A stretch of 5,646 nt of DNA from Prevotella sp. (lineage in GTDB: Bacteria; Bacteroidota; Bacteroidia; Bacteroidales; Bacteroidaceae): the NCBI GenBank assembly GCA_022511055.1, contig JAFLSH010000183.1, positions 1 to 5,646 on the forward strand. Reading direction: 5' to 3'. Below the pieces are notes generated by a model, which saw only the letters and a program-made list of their open reading frames with translations, was not told where the DNA came from and did not search any database. Each line of letters starts with the position of its first letter. The first letter of the stretch is position 1. The position numbers and the translations under genes were made by a program. Of this stretch, positions 5,573-5,646 are shown in pieces.

Positions 5573-5646
5573 TTTTTCCCTGATTTTCGTTTACGCACCG
5601 AGTATCACATAGGCTTAATCATTGATTCAATAAAGTTTATTTCTTC

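Noticed and set aside
5248..5598. Longer 116-residue version of the antitoxin starting at 5598
   Set aside because: The extra 28 residues cover the promoter boxes at 5541-5572, and the shorter start at 5514 has a typical A-rich leader.

Overview
The window looks like a chromosomal segment of a Bacteroidales bacterium, most likely in the Prevotella/Bacteroides group. This rests on three points. Upstream of three genes there are TAnnTTTG boxes, the -7 element of Bacteroidetes promoters. Starts have A/T-rich leaders without clear Shine-Dalgarno sequences. The gene content (hexuronate-type MFS porter, AGCS amino-acid symporter, PIN toxin pair) is usual for that group. Genus and species cannot be fixed from the sequence alone.

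Positions 1-4105 are GC-rich and compactly coding. A 5'-truncated MFS transporter of the hexuronate (ExuT-like) type runs rightward to 1391. It converges on a leftward NAD(P)-binding extended-SDR gene (1522-2544), with a strong, probably bidirectional, terminator hairpin between them. A divergent promoter region (2545-2677) separates the SDR gene from a rightward sodium:alanine/glycine symporter (2678-4105). The symporter's promoter box lies only 5 nt before its start codon, which suggests a leaderless or nearly leaderless mRNA.

Positions 4106-4837 are about 730 bp of AT-rich DNA with no gene I can support, but they are highly structured. Two 80-nt arms matching at 79 of 80 positions form a long inverted repeat (4272-4351 and 4595-4674). 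The 243 bp between them carry a tandem array with an exact 21-bp period, built from two module types (4404-4529). A 9-bp motif, ACTATACAT, occurs five times in both orientations across the region and forms the outer ends of the long arms as well as further, mutually exclusive hairpins. This is the least explained and most interesting part of the window.

Positions 4838-5572 are AT-rich and hold a leftward type II toxin-antitoxin operon: promoter (-33 and -7 boxes, 5541-5572), a small antitoxin-like gene (5248-5514) and a PIN-domain ribonuclease toxin (4838-5260). The two genes overlap by 13 nt. The last ~70 bases (5573-5646) show nothing I can assign.

The metabolic genes look like independent transcription units for nutrient uptake and sugar-nucleotide or sugar metabolism rather than one pathway. 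The repeat region and toxin-antitoxin pair look like an accessory insert beside them.
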